Assembly (NCBI GenBank): GCA_021323495.1
Contig: JAJQJO010000007.1
Span: forward strand, 1-23,970
From: Cellvibrio sp.
GTDB lineage: Bacteria; Pseudomonadota; Gammaproteobacteria; Pseudomonadales; Cellvibrionaceae
Direction of reading: 5' to 3'
Length of the DNA: 23,970 bases
Shown here piece by piece: positions 1 through 7,966 of the stretch. A program made the translations under genes and the position numbers. The first letter of the stretch is position 1. Every line of letters begins with the position of its first letter. The notes beneath the pieces are model-generated. The model was not told the DNA's origin. It did no database searches and saw only the letters and a list, made by a program, of their open reading frames with translations.

Positions 1-359
1 GCCACTTCCAGGTTTTGACTATTTAAAACAACCTTTTGAGATAATTGAATTCCATTTTTTGCAGCGAATTTAACTTGTTGTGCTTCGCCAAAACTGAGTG
101 TGCCGATAATGGTTTCACCGGTTTTGATGGCCATTTCTTTGGTTGTGTCGGCAATTTCTGTTGCGGCGCGCTGAAATTCACTGTCGCCAGTTAAACCAGT
201 AATACGTTTAACGATGGCATCGGTGCGCTGTTTTAGCTCTTCTTTTTTCGTTCGCAGGTTTTGCTGCACTTCATCGTCACAGCGCACAATTTCAATGGCA
301 AGAGGTTCGCCAATTTTGCTGCCGCATAATGTTTTGGTTTGAAGCAAGGTTTTTCGGTT
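1..359 (-). pseudogene. Displaced 3' part of the same secreted-protein gene, running off the left edge
   Basis: On the minus strand, a frame offset by -1 from the 233-1480 gene is open from 359 to position 1 (119 codons) with no stop. It reads as ordinary protein: a Cys-containing segment TLCGSKIGEPLAIEIVRCDD, then an amphipathic helical stretch rich in K, E, T and Q. If one A is added to the A5 run (350-354, minus strand), the upstream frame passes smoothly into this one. The likely reading is therefore a single longer gene whose C-terminal part lies beyond the window. The break could be a true frameshift mutation, an assembly or sequencing error in a homopolymer, or slippage at the A run. 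I cannot distinguish these from sequence alone. Confidence 0.6.
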
Positions 360-1480
360 TTAACGGGTTGTATTTGCAGGCTGCTGGAGGTGTTGACCAG
401 GCTGGCGAGCGTGTCGTTTTCCAATGTCATTTGCACAAAACCACCGACAGGATTGAGCAGTAAAGGAAAACTGTACAAGGTTTGGATTTTTTTGCCGTCC
501 ATATCATAGAGGCCTAGTTTGGGTATGGCACTGCCATTATTGATGCTGACAAGGTCTACTACGCTGCCAGTAACAGTTGTTGTCGCTGTTTTGCCACCCT
601 GCTGTGTGTATTCAACCGTGACATCACCTTTGCCGGGTGTTTTACCCAAAATACTCGCGCTACTTTTTTGTTGGCGGGCGATATTTAATACATCCGGAGG
701 ATTAGCAGTAAATTGGTATTCACCACCGTCCGGTGCACCAGTAGCAATAATTTCGCGGGTCTCATTTTTAGCGAGATGTAAGCAAGCATCCAATGCAACA
801 GATGGATCTTCAGCGCCGGATTTGTAACGTAAATTCACGCTGCCATGCTTGAGTTCTCCACCCATGCACATGGGCGCTATGCCAATCACTGTTCCATCAA
901 AACGGTAAGTTTTGTTAAAGCCCTTCTGCAAGTCTTCCAGCGTAATATCCAGTGCGGGGCTGATCGAGTTGTAAGCACCTGTGTGAACGCTCGCCATGAT
1001 ATCAGGATGCTCAAAGCTCATACCATCCGCGTTTATTTTACAATCGCCCAGGTCACTGGCGCTGAAAATAAATGCGGGAGAGCGCATGGCGGCATTTTGC
1101 GTAAGGCTGGTGGTGAGCTGTACAACATTGGAATTTTTGTTGCTGATCTGCGCGGTCATTACTACCTTGCCGTCATCGTCGCGGCAGATAACTTTGGTAC
1201 TGTTGAATTTCACTGGCGGAATTGGGTGCTGCCCCTGGTGGCTGGTATCAAATGCGGTATAGCTAATTAATAAATCCGCTAGCGGGCCGCCCTCAACATG
1301 CACTGGGCCCTTCCAGTTCAAACTCCAATCGCCACCTTCGCAATTCTCACCAGCGTAGGGTTCGCCTTCCATTTCAACGTTGGCGTAAACGGGCTCGGGT
1401 TCTGAATCATCTGCGACGGAAACGGTTGATAAAAGCGCTGTTGAGATAAGCAGTGATACATAAAATCCTTGAGAATTCAT
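233..1480 (-). CDS. Secreted protein of unknown function with Ig-like (Big) region; frame broken near its 3' end
   Basis: I do not recognise the family. An N-terminal signal peptide ends near VSVA/DD, so the mature protein is exported. Residues about 225-320 look like a bacterial Ig-like (Big_2) strand pattern with alternating hydrophobic residues, a GKGDVTVEY segment and a TTTVTGSV run. Several cysteines in the first half could form disulfides. Two in-frame ATGs exist (1486 and 1480). AGGA abuts the first directly and lies 6 bases before the second, so I chose 1480. The last ~35 codons (233 to about 350) do not look native: they are rich in K and C. Another frame is open from 359 to 1 and reads like normal protein, so this stop is probably an artefact of a -1 shift near 350-354. 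It is the third gene of a minus-strand set of exported proteins. Confidence 0.7.
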   Translation of the reverse strand: MNSQGFYVSLLISTALLSTVSVADDSEPEPVYANVEMEGEPYAGENCEGGDWSLNWKGPVHVEGGPLADLLISYTAFDTSHQGQHPIPPVKFNSTKVICRDDDGKVVMTAQISNKNSNVVQLTTSLTQNAAMRSPAFIFSASDLGDCKINADGMSFEHPDIMASVHTGAYNSISPALDITLEDLQKGFNKTYRFDGTVIGIAPMCMGGELKHGSVNLRYKSGAEDPSVALDACLHLAKNETREIIATGAPDGGEYQFTANPPDVLNIARQQKSSASILGKTPGKGDVTVEYTQQGGKTATTTVTGSVVDLVSINNGSAIPKLGLYDMDGKKIQTLYSFPLLLNPVGGFVQMTLENDTLASLVNTSSSLQIQPVKTEKPCFKPKHYAAAKLANLLPLKLCAVTMKCSKTCERKKKS

Positions 1481-1525
1481 TTTCATTCCTGTGACTTACT
1501 TTCTTTAATTTGGTAATTACTTGCT

Positions 1526-1630
1526 AATGAGTTCCGCAATATCTAGCGAGACCGTATGAGACATGCTGTCGAAGTCGAGCCTACAAGGACGTATTTACGG
1601 CGTGTATCGATAGGTATTGCGGAGCTCATT
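1526..1630. repeat. Palindromic intergenic element with long imperfect inverted repeat
   Basis: The 24-base arms at 1526-1549 and 1607-1630 are inverted copies matching at 21 of 24 positions. Just inside, CCGTA (1552-1556) can pair with TACGG (1596-1600), giving an extended stem. The element fills nearly all of the gap between the secreted-protein gene and the helical periplasmic gene. The form resembles a REP-like or small MITE-like element. It could fold in the mRNA and lower expression of the downstream gene. Family membership is an inference; no second copy lies in this window that I could find. Confidence 0.6.
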
Positions 1631-1648
1631 GTGCACGGTTAAAAAGAA

Positions 1649-2920
1649 TTAAAGCCCCAACTCTTCTTCCAGCTCATCAGACTCTTTTTGGTAAGTCTCG
1701 CTCTTGCTGTTTTTTTGCTGCGCTTCCATTTGCTTTTGCATTTCCTGGGCTTGTTTTTGCAACTCCTGGATTTTCTTTGGGTCGCTATACATTTTCTGCA
1801 TTTCAGCCAGTTGCGCCGCCGAGCCTGCCTGGGCGTCCCTGGCTAACTGATCGTTTTGTGCATCCAATCTATTGCGCGCTTGCTGTTCTTTGTCGTGATC
1901 ACCGATAAGTGAATAAAACTGGCTGGAGCGCTCGTATTGGCCCGCTGCCATTGCCTGGTCTGCATATGCTGCGGCTTTCTGTTGCGCTGTTTTAAGTTGT
2001 GGCTCTTTGTCATATTGATTATAAAATTCAATAGCGCTTTCCAAAAACGCCAGGGTGCCGCTGTAGTTTTTCATCATGCGATCTGCATGTGCCAAGCGCG
2101 CCTGCGCGATTTTTTCGCGCAATTTTTCCGCTTCTTTGTAATCGCGCACCTGCTGGGTCCAGCTGTGTGCTTCATCAAAGGCGTTGCGGATATCGTCGAT
2201 ACGATCTGTTTTCCATTGTTGATAGAATAGGGTGGCCTGTTGTTGGATATTCATGGTACCTGCGATATCGCCCGGTTGTAACACATCCTTTTGTTGTGCC
2301 AGTTGGGCGAAGGCTTGTAAATAGCTATCGGGCAATATTGTTTGGTAGCTGGCCAGGAGTCGATCTATGTTGGTGGGAGGCAAGCTGCGCACATAGGTGT
2401 CGTAACTTTTATCTAGCTGATAACCGCCACTGGCCGCAACGGCAGATTTATTATTCGCTGCAAAATAATCTTCGCCGCGCACTTTAAAATGTTCCTGGGC
2501 AAACGCGGAAACTTGTATATTGGCGGGATCTTTTTTCAGTGCAGCGATAAGGGCACGATCTGCCGCTACAAACTGCGCGCCTCTTTCATACCATTGGAAC
2601 GCGCCTGCCGGTTTTCCATCTTTATAGAAATTACCTTTTTGTTCTTCCAGCTTTCCTTGCTGGCTGCCCAAAGTTATGGCTTTGTCCAATGCTTGTTTGG
2701 CGACGGGATTGCCGCCGTCATCGCACACATAGCCTTGTGCAGTATCGTATTTCAGTAAAGCATCCCAAAGTTTGCCGGCGGCTTCCAATTGCGTCGCTTC
2801 CTGATAGATCTTGCGCGCATCGGCCGTACTTAAATCCGCAACACAATCGGCCAGGCTAGCCTGCACCATTAATGTCAAAGCCAGGGTGCCGGCGGTTTTA
2901 ATAAAGATCGCTTTCATCAT
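1649..2920 (-). CDS. Exported helical protein of unknown function
   Basis: This is a 423-residue protein with a clear signal peptide: two Lys near the N-terminus, a hydrophobic core, and cleavage near SLA/DC at residue 24. The rest is almost entirely helical, with repeated AxxY/AxxLxxxGQY-type segments (for example the QAMAAGQYERSSQFYSLIGD region) that suggest TPR-like or similar solenoid repeats. I see no catalytic motif. The last ~55 residues are a highly charged Q/K/E/M-rich stretch, probably coiled coil or disordered. AAGGA lies 6 bases before the first ATG, which supports this start. The gene is 26 bases downstream of the LolA-like gene, so they are very likely co-transcribed. A scaffold or partner for the neighbouring exported proteins is a guess. 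Confidence 0.8.
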   Translation of the reverse strand: MMKAIFIKTAGTLALTLMVQASLADCVADLSTADARKIYQEATQLEAAGKLWDALLKYDTAQGYVCDDGGNPVAKQALDKAITLGSQQGKLEEQKGNFYKDGKPAGAFQWYERGAQFVAADRALIAALKKDPANIQVSAFAQEHFKVRGEDYFAANNKSAVAASGGYQLDKSYDTYVRSLPPTNIDRLLASYQTILPDSYLQAFAQLAQQKDVLQPGDIAGTMNIQQQATLFYQQWKTDRIDDIRNAFDEAHSWTQQVRDYKEAEKLREKIAQARLAHADRMMKNYSGTLAFLESAIEFYNQYDKEPQLKTAQQKAAAYADQAMAAGQYERSSQFYSLIGDHDKEQQARNRLDAQNDQLARDAQAGSAAQLAEMQKMYSDPKKIQELQKQAQEMQKQMEAQQKNSKSETYQKESDELEEELGL

Positions 2921-2946
2921 GCTTATTCCTTTATGTCCTTTCCTGA

Positions 2947-3564
2947 TTATTGCGGGCTTAAATTGTTCATCATCTCGCCCATGCCTGGCATGGGTTGATA
3001 ACCTTCGGGCAGTTCAAAAAGTTCGGCATCCTGTGGTTCGACTTTGAGATTTTTCATCGTCATGGTGATGCGGCTTTTGTCCTTTCCTTCCTTGCTGATA
3101 AAATCCATTTTGATTGCGATATTGTCGGGCGACAACCAGATAAAACCACCCGCACTTTTATCTTTCAGCAGCAGTTTGTATTTGGTGGTGTTGATACCTT
3201 CCAGCACTTCAATGCCCACCTTTTCAATGGTGACATCATCCGGCGCGTTGCCGGTCATTTTATTAGCTGAAGATAAATCCATTTGCATATACATTTTTTG
3301 CATCGGCAGTAATTGCCACGCGAGTTTTTTGTCGGGGCGGTAGATGACGGCCATGCTCATACCCTGCATTTGCATTTCGCTGCGTTCCTTACCGTGTGAA
3401 TGGTGCACTGTCTGTACGAAGCTGCCTTGGGCGGTAACGACTTGTTTGAGTGCAGAGTATTCGGTATCCGGTACCGGAATGTTATTGGCAAAACCTGTTT
3501 GTGTATGGAGCAGGCCAATGGTCATGCAGAAAAAAAGTGTGAGCGCGTGCGTGAGCTGTTTCAT
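2947..3564 (-). CDS. Exported LolA-like / DUF4412-type protein, Met-rich
   Basis: This 205-residue protein has a signal peptide (cleavage near GFA/NN, residue 26). The remainder is beta-rich with the pattern of the LolA/LolB-like fold found in DUF4412 proteins: a strand ending in VIYRPDKKLAW, then a pair of M-x-M strands, a basic turn, and GGFIWLSPDN followed by KMDF. It holds 18 Met residues, many alternating (MQMQGMSM, MQKMYMQM, MPGMGEMM), and a HHSHGK segment shortly before the first cluster. Such residues can bind copper, but alternating Met also simply fits hydrophobic strands of this fold. A typical lipoprotein-binding role is possible. It is the first gene of the minus-strand operon and starts 474 bases from lepA, divergently. 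Function is unproven. Confidence 0.75.
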   Translation of the reverse strand: MKQLTHALTLFFCMTIGLLHTQTGFANNIPVPDTEYSALKQVVTAQGSFVQTVHHSHGKERSEMQMQGMSMAVIYRPDKKLAWQLLPMQKMYMQMDLSSANKMTGNAPDDVTIEKVGIEVLEGINTTKYKLLLKDKSAGGFIWLSPDNIAIKMDFISKEGKDKSRITMTMKNLKVEPQDAELFELPEGYQPMPGMGEMMNNLSPQ

Positions 3565-3767
3565 AATAAAAGTCCATTTGTTTGATGGTAAAAATCAAGA
3601 AGGTGGTAGATTAAAAATTCGATCAGGCAGCAGTATTGTCAGTCGATCCGGTGCAGTCATGCATTGATCTGGTGATGCGTGTTTTTTTGCGGTTCAGGGG
3701 GGATGGCGGTATAGATGATGTAGCTCGGGTTGCGTTGATTCATAGCTGCCTCAGGTTCCATTGAGTA

Positions 3768-3795
3768 GGTAGTTGCGAGTGGGTAGTTGCGAGTG
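3768..3795. repeat. Perfect 14-bp tandem direct repeat (x2)
   Basis: The unit GGTAGTTGCGAGTG occurs twice back to back (3768-3781, 3782-3795), in the lepA upstream intergenic region. It may be a replication-slippage product or a duplicated protein-binding site. The sequence does not match an operator I know. Confidence 0.75.
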
Positions 3796-3941
3796 AGTGG
3801 TTTGCGTTTGGTTGTGCTAAAACCGGTATCCATCGGATAGCCGCGCTATGGTGCCGCATGCCATATGCGAATTCTGTAAAAATTTGTGATTAAATCCGGC
3901 TGCCAGGTGATTTTCTTACTGGCTTGGCCCCTAAGCTGCTC

Positions 3942-3971
3942 ATGGCACGCCCCCACCAAATAGGCTAGAAT
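3942..3971 (+). promoter_or_regulatory. Candidate sigma70 promoter for lepA
   Basis: ATGGCA (3942-3947, 4/6 to the -35 consensus), an 18-base spacer, and TAGAAT (3966-3971, 5/6 to the -10). The start would be near 3978, leaving a leader of about 60 bases before the GTG start of lepA. This was found by eye and is not unique in strength. Confidence 0.4.
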
Positions 3972-4038
3972 GCCGCCCACTATTTCCGCCCCCCGTTCCG
4001 GGGACCATTTTCCAACTTCCTAAAGTAGTTAAGCGCCT

Positions 4039-5838
4039 GTGACTGACCTGAGCCATATCCGTAATTTTTCCATTATCGCCCATATAGACCACGGTAAATC
4101 CACCATCGCCGACCGTTTTATCCAGATGTGTGGTGGCCTGAGCGACCGTGAAATGGAAGCCCAAGTGCTTGATTCCATGGATTTGGAGCGCGAGCGTGGC
4201 ATTACCATCAAAGCCCATAGCGTGACGCTTTTTTACACCGCCCGCGATGGCAAAACCTACCAGCTTAATTTCATCGATACCCCCGGCCACGTGGACTTCA
4301 CTTATGAAGTATCCCGTTCGCTGGCGGCATGTGAGGGCGCGTTGCTGGTTGTGGACGCCGGGCAGGGCGTAGAAGCCCAGTCAGTCGCCAATTGTTATAC
4401 CGCGATCGAGCAAGGGTTGGAGGTAATTCCAGTGCTCAACAAGATGGATTTGCCACAGGCAGAGCCAGACCGTGTCGCGCAGGAAATTGAAGACATTATC
4501 GGCATTGATGCTACCGAAGCCGTGCGCTGCTCCGCCAAATCCGGAATGGGTATGGAAGATGTGCTGGAAGAATTGGTACGTCTTGTCCCACCACCGGTAG
4601 GTGATGTAAACGCGCCTCTGCAAGCGTTGATCATTGATTCCTGGTTCGATAATTACCTTGGTGTTGTATCGCTGGTGCGTGTAAAGCAGGGCACCTTGCG
4701 TTTGAAAGATAAAATTATTACCAAAACCATTGGCAAAGCGCAGATTGTTGATGGCGTGGGCGTATTCAGCCCCAAACCTACTCAATTAAAAGAACTCAAG
4801 GCCGGTGAAGTAGGCTTTGTAGTCGCCGGTATTAAAGACATTCACGGCGCGCCTGTGGGCGATACCATCACCCATGCACAAACACCTGACGTTGAGGCGC
4901 TGGAAGGTTTCCAGAAGATCAAGCCGCAGGTATATGCCGGTATGTTCCCAATCAGCTCTGATGACTTTGAAGATTTCCGCGAAGCCTTGGCCAAGCTGAC
5001 TTTGAACGATGCATCCCTCTTCTACGAACCTGAAAGTTCGGATGCATTGGGCTTTGGTTTCCGCGTTGGCTTCCTTGGCATGTTGCACATGGAAATCATT
5101 CAGGAGCGTTTGGAGCGTGAATATGATCTCGACCTGATCACTACCGCTCCAACGGTAGTGTTTGAAGTGGTCAAGCGCGGCGGTGAGGTTATCTTTGTTG
5201 ATAACCCATCCAAATTACCGGACCCGGGCTCAATCGAAGAAATGCGCGAGCCGATTGTTGAAGCCAATATCCTTGTGCCGCAAGAGCATTTGGGTAATGT
5301 GATCACGCTCTGTATTGAAAAACGTGGTGTGCAGAAAGATTTGCAATTCACCGGTTCCCAGGTGCGGGTGCGCTATGAGTTACCTATGAATGAAGTAGTC
5401 ACGGATTTCTTCGACCGGCTAAAGTCGGTTAGCCGCGGATATGCATCACTGGATTACAGTTTTATCCGCTTCCAGGCAGCGAGCCTGGTGCGTTTGGATG
5501 TGTTGATCAACAGCGAAAAAGTAGATGCCCTGGCGATTATTGTGCACCGCGATAAAGCTCATGGTATGGGTCGTTCACTCACCGAAAAAATGAAAGAACT
5601 GATTCCTCGCCAGATGTACGACGTCGCGATCCAGGCGGCGATTGGTGGCCAAATTGTTGCGCGTTCTACGGTAAAAGCGCTGCGCAAAGATGTAACAGCC
5701 AAATGTTACGGTGGCGATGCAACCCGTAAGAAAAAACTGTTGGAAAAACAAAAAGCCGGTAAAAAACGCATGAAGCAAGTGGGCAGTGTTGAGATCCCGC
5801 AAGCAGCCTTCTTTGCTGTATTGAAAATTGATAGCTGA
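4039..5838 (+). CDS. lepA: Elongation factor 4 (LepA), ribosome-bound translational GTPase
   Basis: LepA/EF4 is a GTPase that acts on the ribosome during translation and initiation, related to EF-G. The 599-residue length is typical. GTPase motifs are visible: AHIDHGKST (residues 14-22), DTPGH (80-84) and NKMD (134-137). The C-terminal part holds the LepA-specific region with SRGYASLDY and a basic tail with GGDATRKKKLLEKQKAGKKR, as in other LepA proteins. The start is GTG at 4039; no ATG is available upstream of the G1 motif. It begins the rightward set lepA-lepB-DUF4845-rnc-era-recO and lies 34 bases before lepB. In pseudomonads lepA follows mucD; here it follows an unrelated divergent operon. 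Confidence 0.98.
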   Translation: MTDLSHIRNFSIIAHIDHGKSTIADRFIQMCGGLSDREMEAQVLDSMDLERERGITIKAHSVTLFYTARDGKTYQLNFIDTPGHVDFTYEVSRSLAACEGALLVVDAGQGVEAQSVANCYTAIEQGLEVIPVLNKMDLPQAEPDRVAQEIEDIIGIDATEAVRCSAKSGMGMEDVLEELVRLVPPPVGDVNAPLQALIIDSWFDNYLGVVSLVRVKQGTLRLKDKIITKTIGKAQIVDGVGVFSPKPTQLKELKAGEVGFVVAGIKDIHGAPVGDTITHAQTPDVEALEGFQKIKPQVYAGMFPISSDDFEDFREALAKLTLNDASLFYEPESSDALGFGFRVGFLGMLHMEIIQERLEREYDLDLITTAPTVVFEVVKRGGEVIFVDNPSKLPDPGSIEEMREPIVEANILVPQEHLGNVITLCIEKRGVQKDLQFTGSQVRVRYELPMNEVVTDFFDRLKSVSRGYASLDYSFIRFQAASLVRLDVLINSEKVDALAIIVHRDKAHGMGRSLTEKMKELIPRQMYDVAIQAAIGGQIVARSTVKALRKDVTAKCYGGDATRKKKLLEKQKAGKKRMKQVGSVEIPQAAFFAVLKIDS

Positions 5839-5872
5839 TAACTTGTTTATAATAACAAGCTAAGGAACTTTG

Positions 5873-6721
5873 ATGAGCAGTATTAACCTTCCTCTGATAC
5901 TCACACTCGCGGTATTGATTACTGGTTTGGTGTGGTTGTTTGATGCACTGGTATTGGCGCGTCCACGTAAAGCTAAAGTAGTCGCGGTGGAAAAACAGTT
6001 TACTGGCATGGCTCTGGAAACCGAGCAACAAAAAAATGCCTTTGAAGAAGCCAAAGCAGTGGCTGCCAAAGAGCCAATATTGGTTGAATATTCCAAATCC
6101 TTTTTTCCGGTATTGTTTATCGTTTTCTTTTTGCGTTCGTTTTTAGTTGAACCATTCCAGATCCCGTCTGGCTCCATGATCCCGACGCTGGAAATAGGGG
6201 ATTTTATTCTGGTGAATAAGTTTGCTTATGGTGTGCGCGCACCGGTACTCAATACTGAAATCATCCCCACAGGCAAACCCCAGCGCGGCGATGTGATGGT
6301 ATTTTTTCCACCCCATGCGCCGGAAACCTACTACATCAAACGTGTAATCGGGGTGCCGGGTGACCATATTTCTTACAACAATCATGTGCTCACGTTGAAT
6401 GGCAAAGTGATCAAAGAAAAGTTGATTGCCCAATTGCCGGCAGGTGCGCCAGTGTTGCGCATGGTGACTGAAAATATTGACGGTAAAGAATTCACCGCCT
6501 ATAAACACATACATCCCAGCCGTTTGAGTACGCACGGCTCCTGGGTAGTGCCGGAAGGCCATTACTTTATGATGGGTGATAATCGTGATAATAGCCTCGA
6601 TAGCCGCGAGTGGGGTTTTGTCTCTGAAGATGCGATTGTCGGCAAGGCGTTTGCAGTGTGGATGCACTGGGAGAAGTTCCTGAGTATCCCGTCTTTTGAT
6701 CATGTTGGCGTTATTAAATAA
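5873..6721 (+). CDS. lepB: Signal peptidase I
   Basis: This inner-membrane serine protease removes signal peptides from exported proteins in the periplasm. It has 282 residues from ATG 5873. AAGGA lies just before (5862-5866), which is why I prefer this start to the TTG three bases earlier. There are two N-terminal membrane segments, about residues 6-29 and 76-92. The catalytic Ser is in PSGSM (S101) and the general-base Lys in YYIKRVIGVPGD (K156), the S26-family Ser/Lys dyad. The conserved GDNRDNSLDSR box near the C-terminus is present. It sits between lepA and the DUF4845 gene, as in pseudomonads. Confidence 0.97.
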   Translation: MSSINLPLILTLAVLITGLVWLFDALVLARPRKAKVVAVEKQFTGMALETEQQKNAFEEAKAVAAKEPILVEYSKSFFPVLFIVFFLRSFLVEPFQIPSGSMIPTLEIGDFILVNKFAYGVRAPVLNTEIIPTGKPQRGDVMVFFPPHAPETYYIKRVIGVPGDHISYNNHVLTLNGKVIKEKLIAQLPAGAPVLRMVTENIDGKEFTAYKHIHPSRLSTHGSWVVPEGHYFMMGDNRDNSLDSREWGFVSEDAIVGKAFAVWMHWEKFLSIPSFDHVGVIK

Positions 6722-6774
6722 ATACCTGTGTTAAGTTGAATGCCAGTTATCTCTTTCACCTGGAGTCCAATACA

Positions 6775-7218
6775 ATGTTAGACGCAATGAAAATTCAGCC
6801 CCCTAAATTGATCAAACACCAACGTGGTCTGGGCATGTTGCAATGGGCTTTGGTGATTGCAATTGCAGGGTTCTTTTTGTTATTTGCGTTTAAAGTTGTT
6901 CCACTTTATGCAGAAAACCGCTACGTTGAATCTGCCCTGCGCTCGCTGGAAACCGGCGGTGAAAAACTGGAGCAAATGACTGATGCAGAGATCAAGAAAA
7001 AGCTCAATAATTTTTACATGATCAATAATGTGCGCAGTGAAGGCCCTACCAAAAATATCAAGATCGAGCGCGAAAGTGAAAAAGCGCTGGTCAGTGTGGA
7101 CTATGAAACCCGCGTTCCGCTTTTTTGGAATATTGATCTGGTACTGAGCTTCCAGAATCACCTCGACAGCACCCGCCCGGGCCAATGCTGTAAACCACCC
7201 GCGACCGCGACCAAATAA
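6775..7218 (+). CDS. DUF4845 family membrane-anchored protein
   Basis: This is a small protein of 147 residues that matches the DUF4845 family found between lepB and rnc in pseudomonads and relatives; its function is unknown. One membrane segment spans about residues 22-43, followed by a periplasmic domain of about 100 residues ending in a CC-containing tail. I chose ATG 6775 because GGAG lies 9 bases upstream; a longer frame opening with TTG at 6736 lacks such a site. The stretch before the membrane segment (HQRGLGMLQWALVIA) resembles a prepilin leader: basic residues, Gly, then a hydrophobic helix. However, the usual Glu at +5 is Gln. The stop is only 3 bases before the rnc start, which suggests coupled translation. 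Confidence 0.85.
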   Translation: MLDAMKIQPPKLIKHQRGLGMLQWALVIAIAGFFLLFAFKVVPLYAENRYVESALRSLETGGEKLEQMTDAEIKKKLNNFYMINNVRSEGPTKNIKIERESEKALVSVDYETRVPLFWNIDLVLSFQNHLDSTRPGQCCKPPATATK

Positions 7219-7221
7219 TTT

Positions 7222-7902
7222 GTGTTAACACTTAAATACCAGCGCCTTGAGCAACGTCTTGGCTACCACTTCGACGACCAGCGCCAGTTACATCTGGCGT
7301 TAACCCATCGCAGCCATGGTGCTACCAATAATGAGCGCCTTGAATTTCTTGGCGATTCGATTCTAAATTTTATTATCGGCGAGGCGCTATTCCAGCGCTT
7401 TCCCTCCGCGCGTGAAGGCCAATTGAGCCGCCTGCGCTCGCAGTTGGTGAAAGGGGATACCCTTGCTGAGCTCGCGCGCGAATTTGAATTGGGTGAATGC
7501 CTGGTCCTGGGTGAAGGTGAACTGAAATCCGGTGGGCACAGACGTGACTCCATCCTCGCCGACAGCGTCGAAGCTATTATCGGCGCAATCTACCTGGCCA
7601 GTGGTTCTGATGTATGCCGCGAGCGGGTGCTGACCTGGTTTGCACCAAGGTTGAATGAGTTGAGCCTTGATACCAGCGCCAAAGATTCCAAATCGCGTTT
7701 GCAGGAATATATGCAGGCCCAGCGCCAGCCACTGCCTGAATACGTGGTAACCGATGTCGGGGGCGAAGGGCATGCCCAAGTGTTTACCATAGAATGTCGT
7801 GTTGCCATAACCAAACAGCCCACCAGTGCGACTGCATCAAACCGTCGCGAAGCGGAAAAACAAGCCGCTGCCTTGATGCTGGCACAGTTAAAAATTGATT
7901 AA
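7222..7902 (+). CDS. rnc: Ribonuclease III
   Basis: RNase III cleaves double-stranded RNA and processes 16S/23S precursors and some mRNAs. The 226 residues equal the E. coli length. The catalytic metal-binding residues fall at the same numbers as in E. coli: E38, E41, D45 (in NERLEFLGDSILNF), D114 and E117 (DSVEAIIGAIYL). A double-stranded RNA-binding domain follows at about residues 154-224 (SRLQEYMQ...SNRREAEKQAAALML). The start is GTG at 7222, three bases after the DUF4845 stop. No clear Shine-Dalgarno is seen, consistent with coupling. era follows after 64 bases. Confidence 0.98.
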   Translation: MLTLKYQRLEQRLGYHFDDQRQLHLALTHRSHGATNNERLEFLGDSILNFIIGEALFQRFPSAREGQLSRLRSQLVKGDTLAELAREFELGECLVLGEGELKSGGHRRDSILADSVEAIIGAIYLASGSDVCRERVLTWFAPRLNELSLDTSAKDSKSRLQEYMQAQRQPLPEYVVTDVGGEGHAQVFTIECRVAITKQPTSATASNRREAEKQAAALMLAQLKID

Positions 7903-7966
7903 TGTGTACAAGCCCGTTCTAATCAACAGTTAGCATCAACTTCCTATTCTCTCTTCAGTATTTTTT

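Larger units (their letters stand above)
3565..4038. other. Divergent intergenic region upstream of lepA
   Basis: There is no convincing gene here. It separates the exported-protein operon (leftward) from lepA (rightward) and must hold promoters for both. I see a perfect 14-base tandem duplication (3768-3781 and 3782-3795) and a plausible lepA promoter near 3942-3971. A CTGACA box on the minus strand lies upstream of the leftward operon, but I found no good -10 at a normal distance. Short ORFs across it lack ribosome binding sites. Confidence 0.6.

Noticed and set aside
845..1270. Plus-strand ORF (141 aa) opposite the secreted-protein gene
   Set aside because: The minus-strand frame has a signal peptide and a clear start site; this one has neither.
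5842..5859. Small palindrome with TATAAT loop between lepA and lepB (CTTGTT/AACAAG)
   Set aside because: The stem is only 6 AT-rich base pairs and there is no -35 at a normal distance, so I do not call a promoter or terminator.
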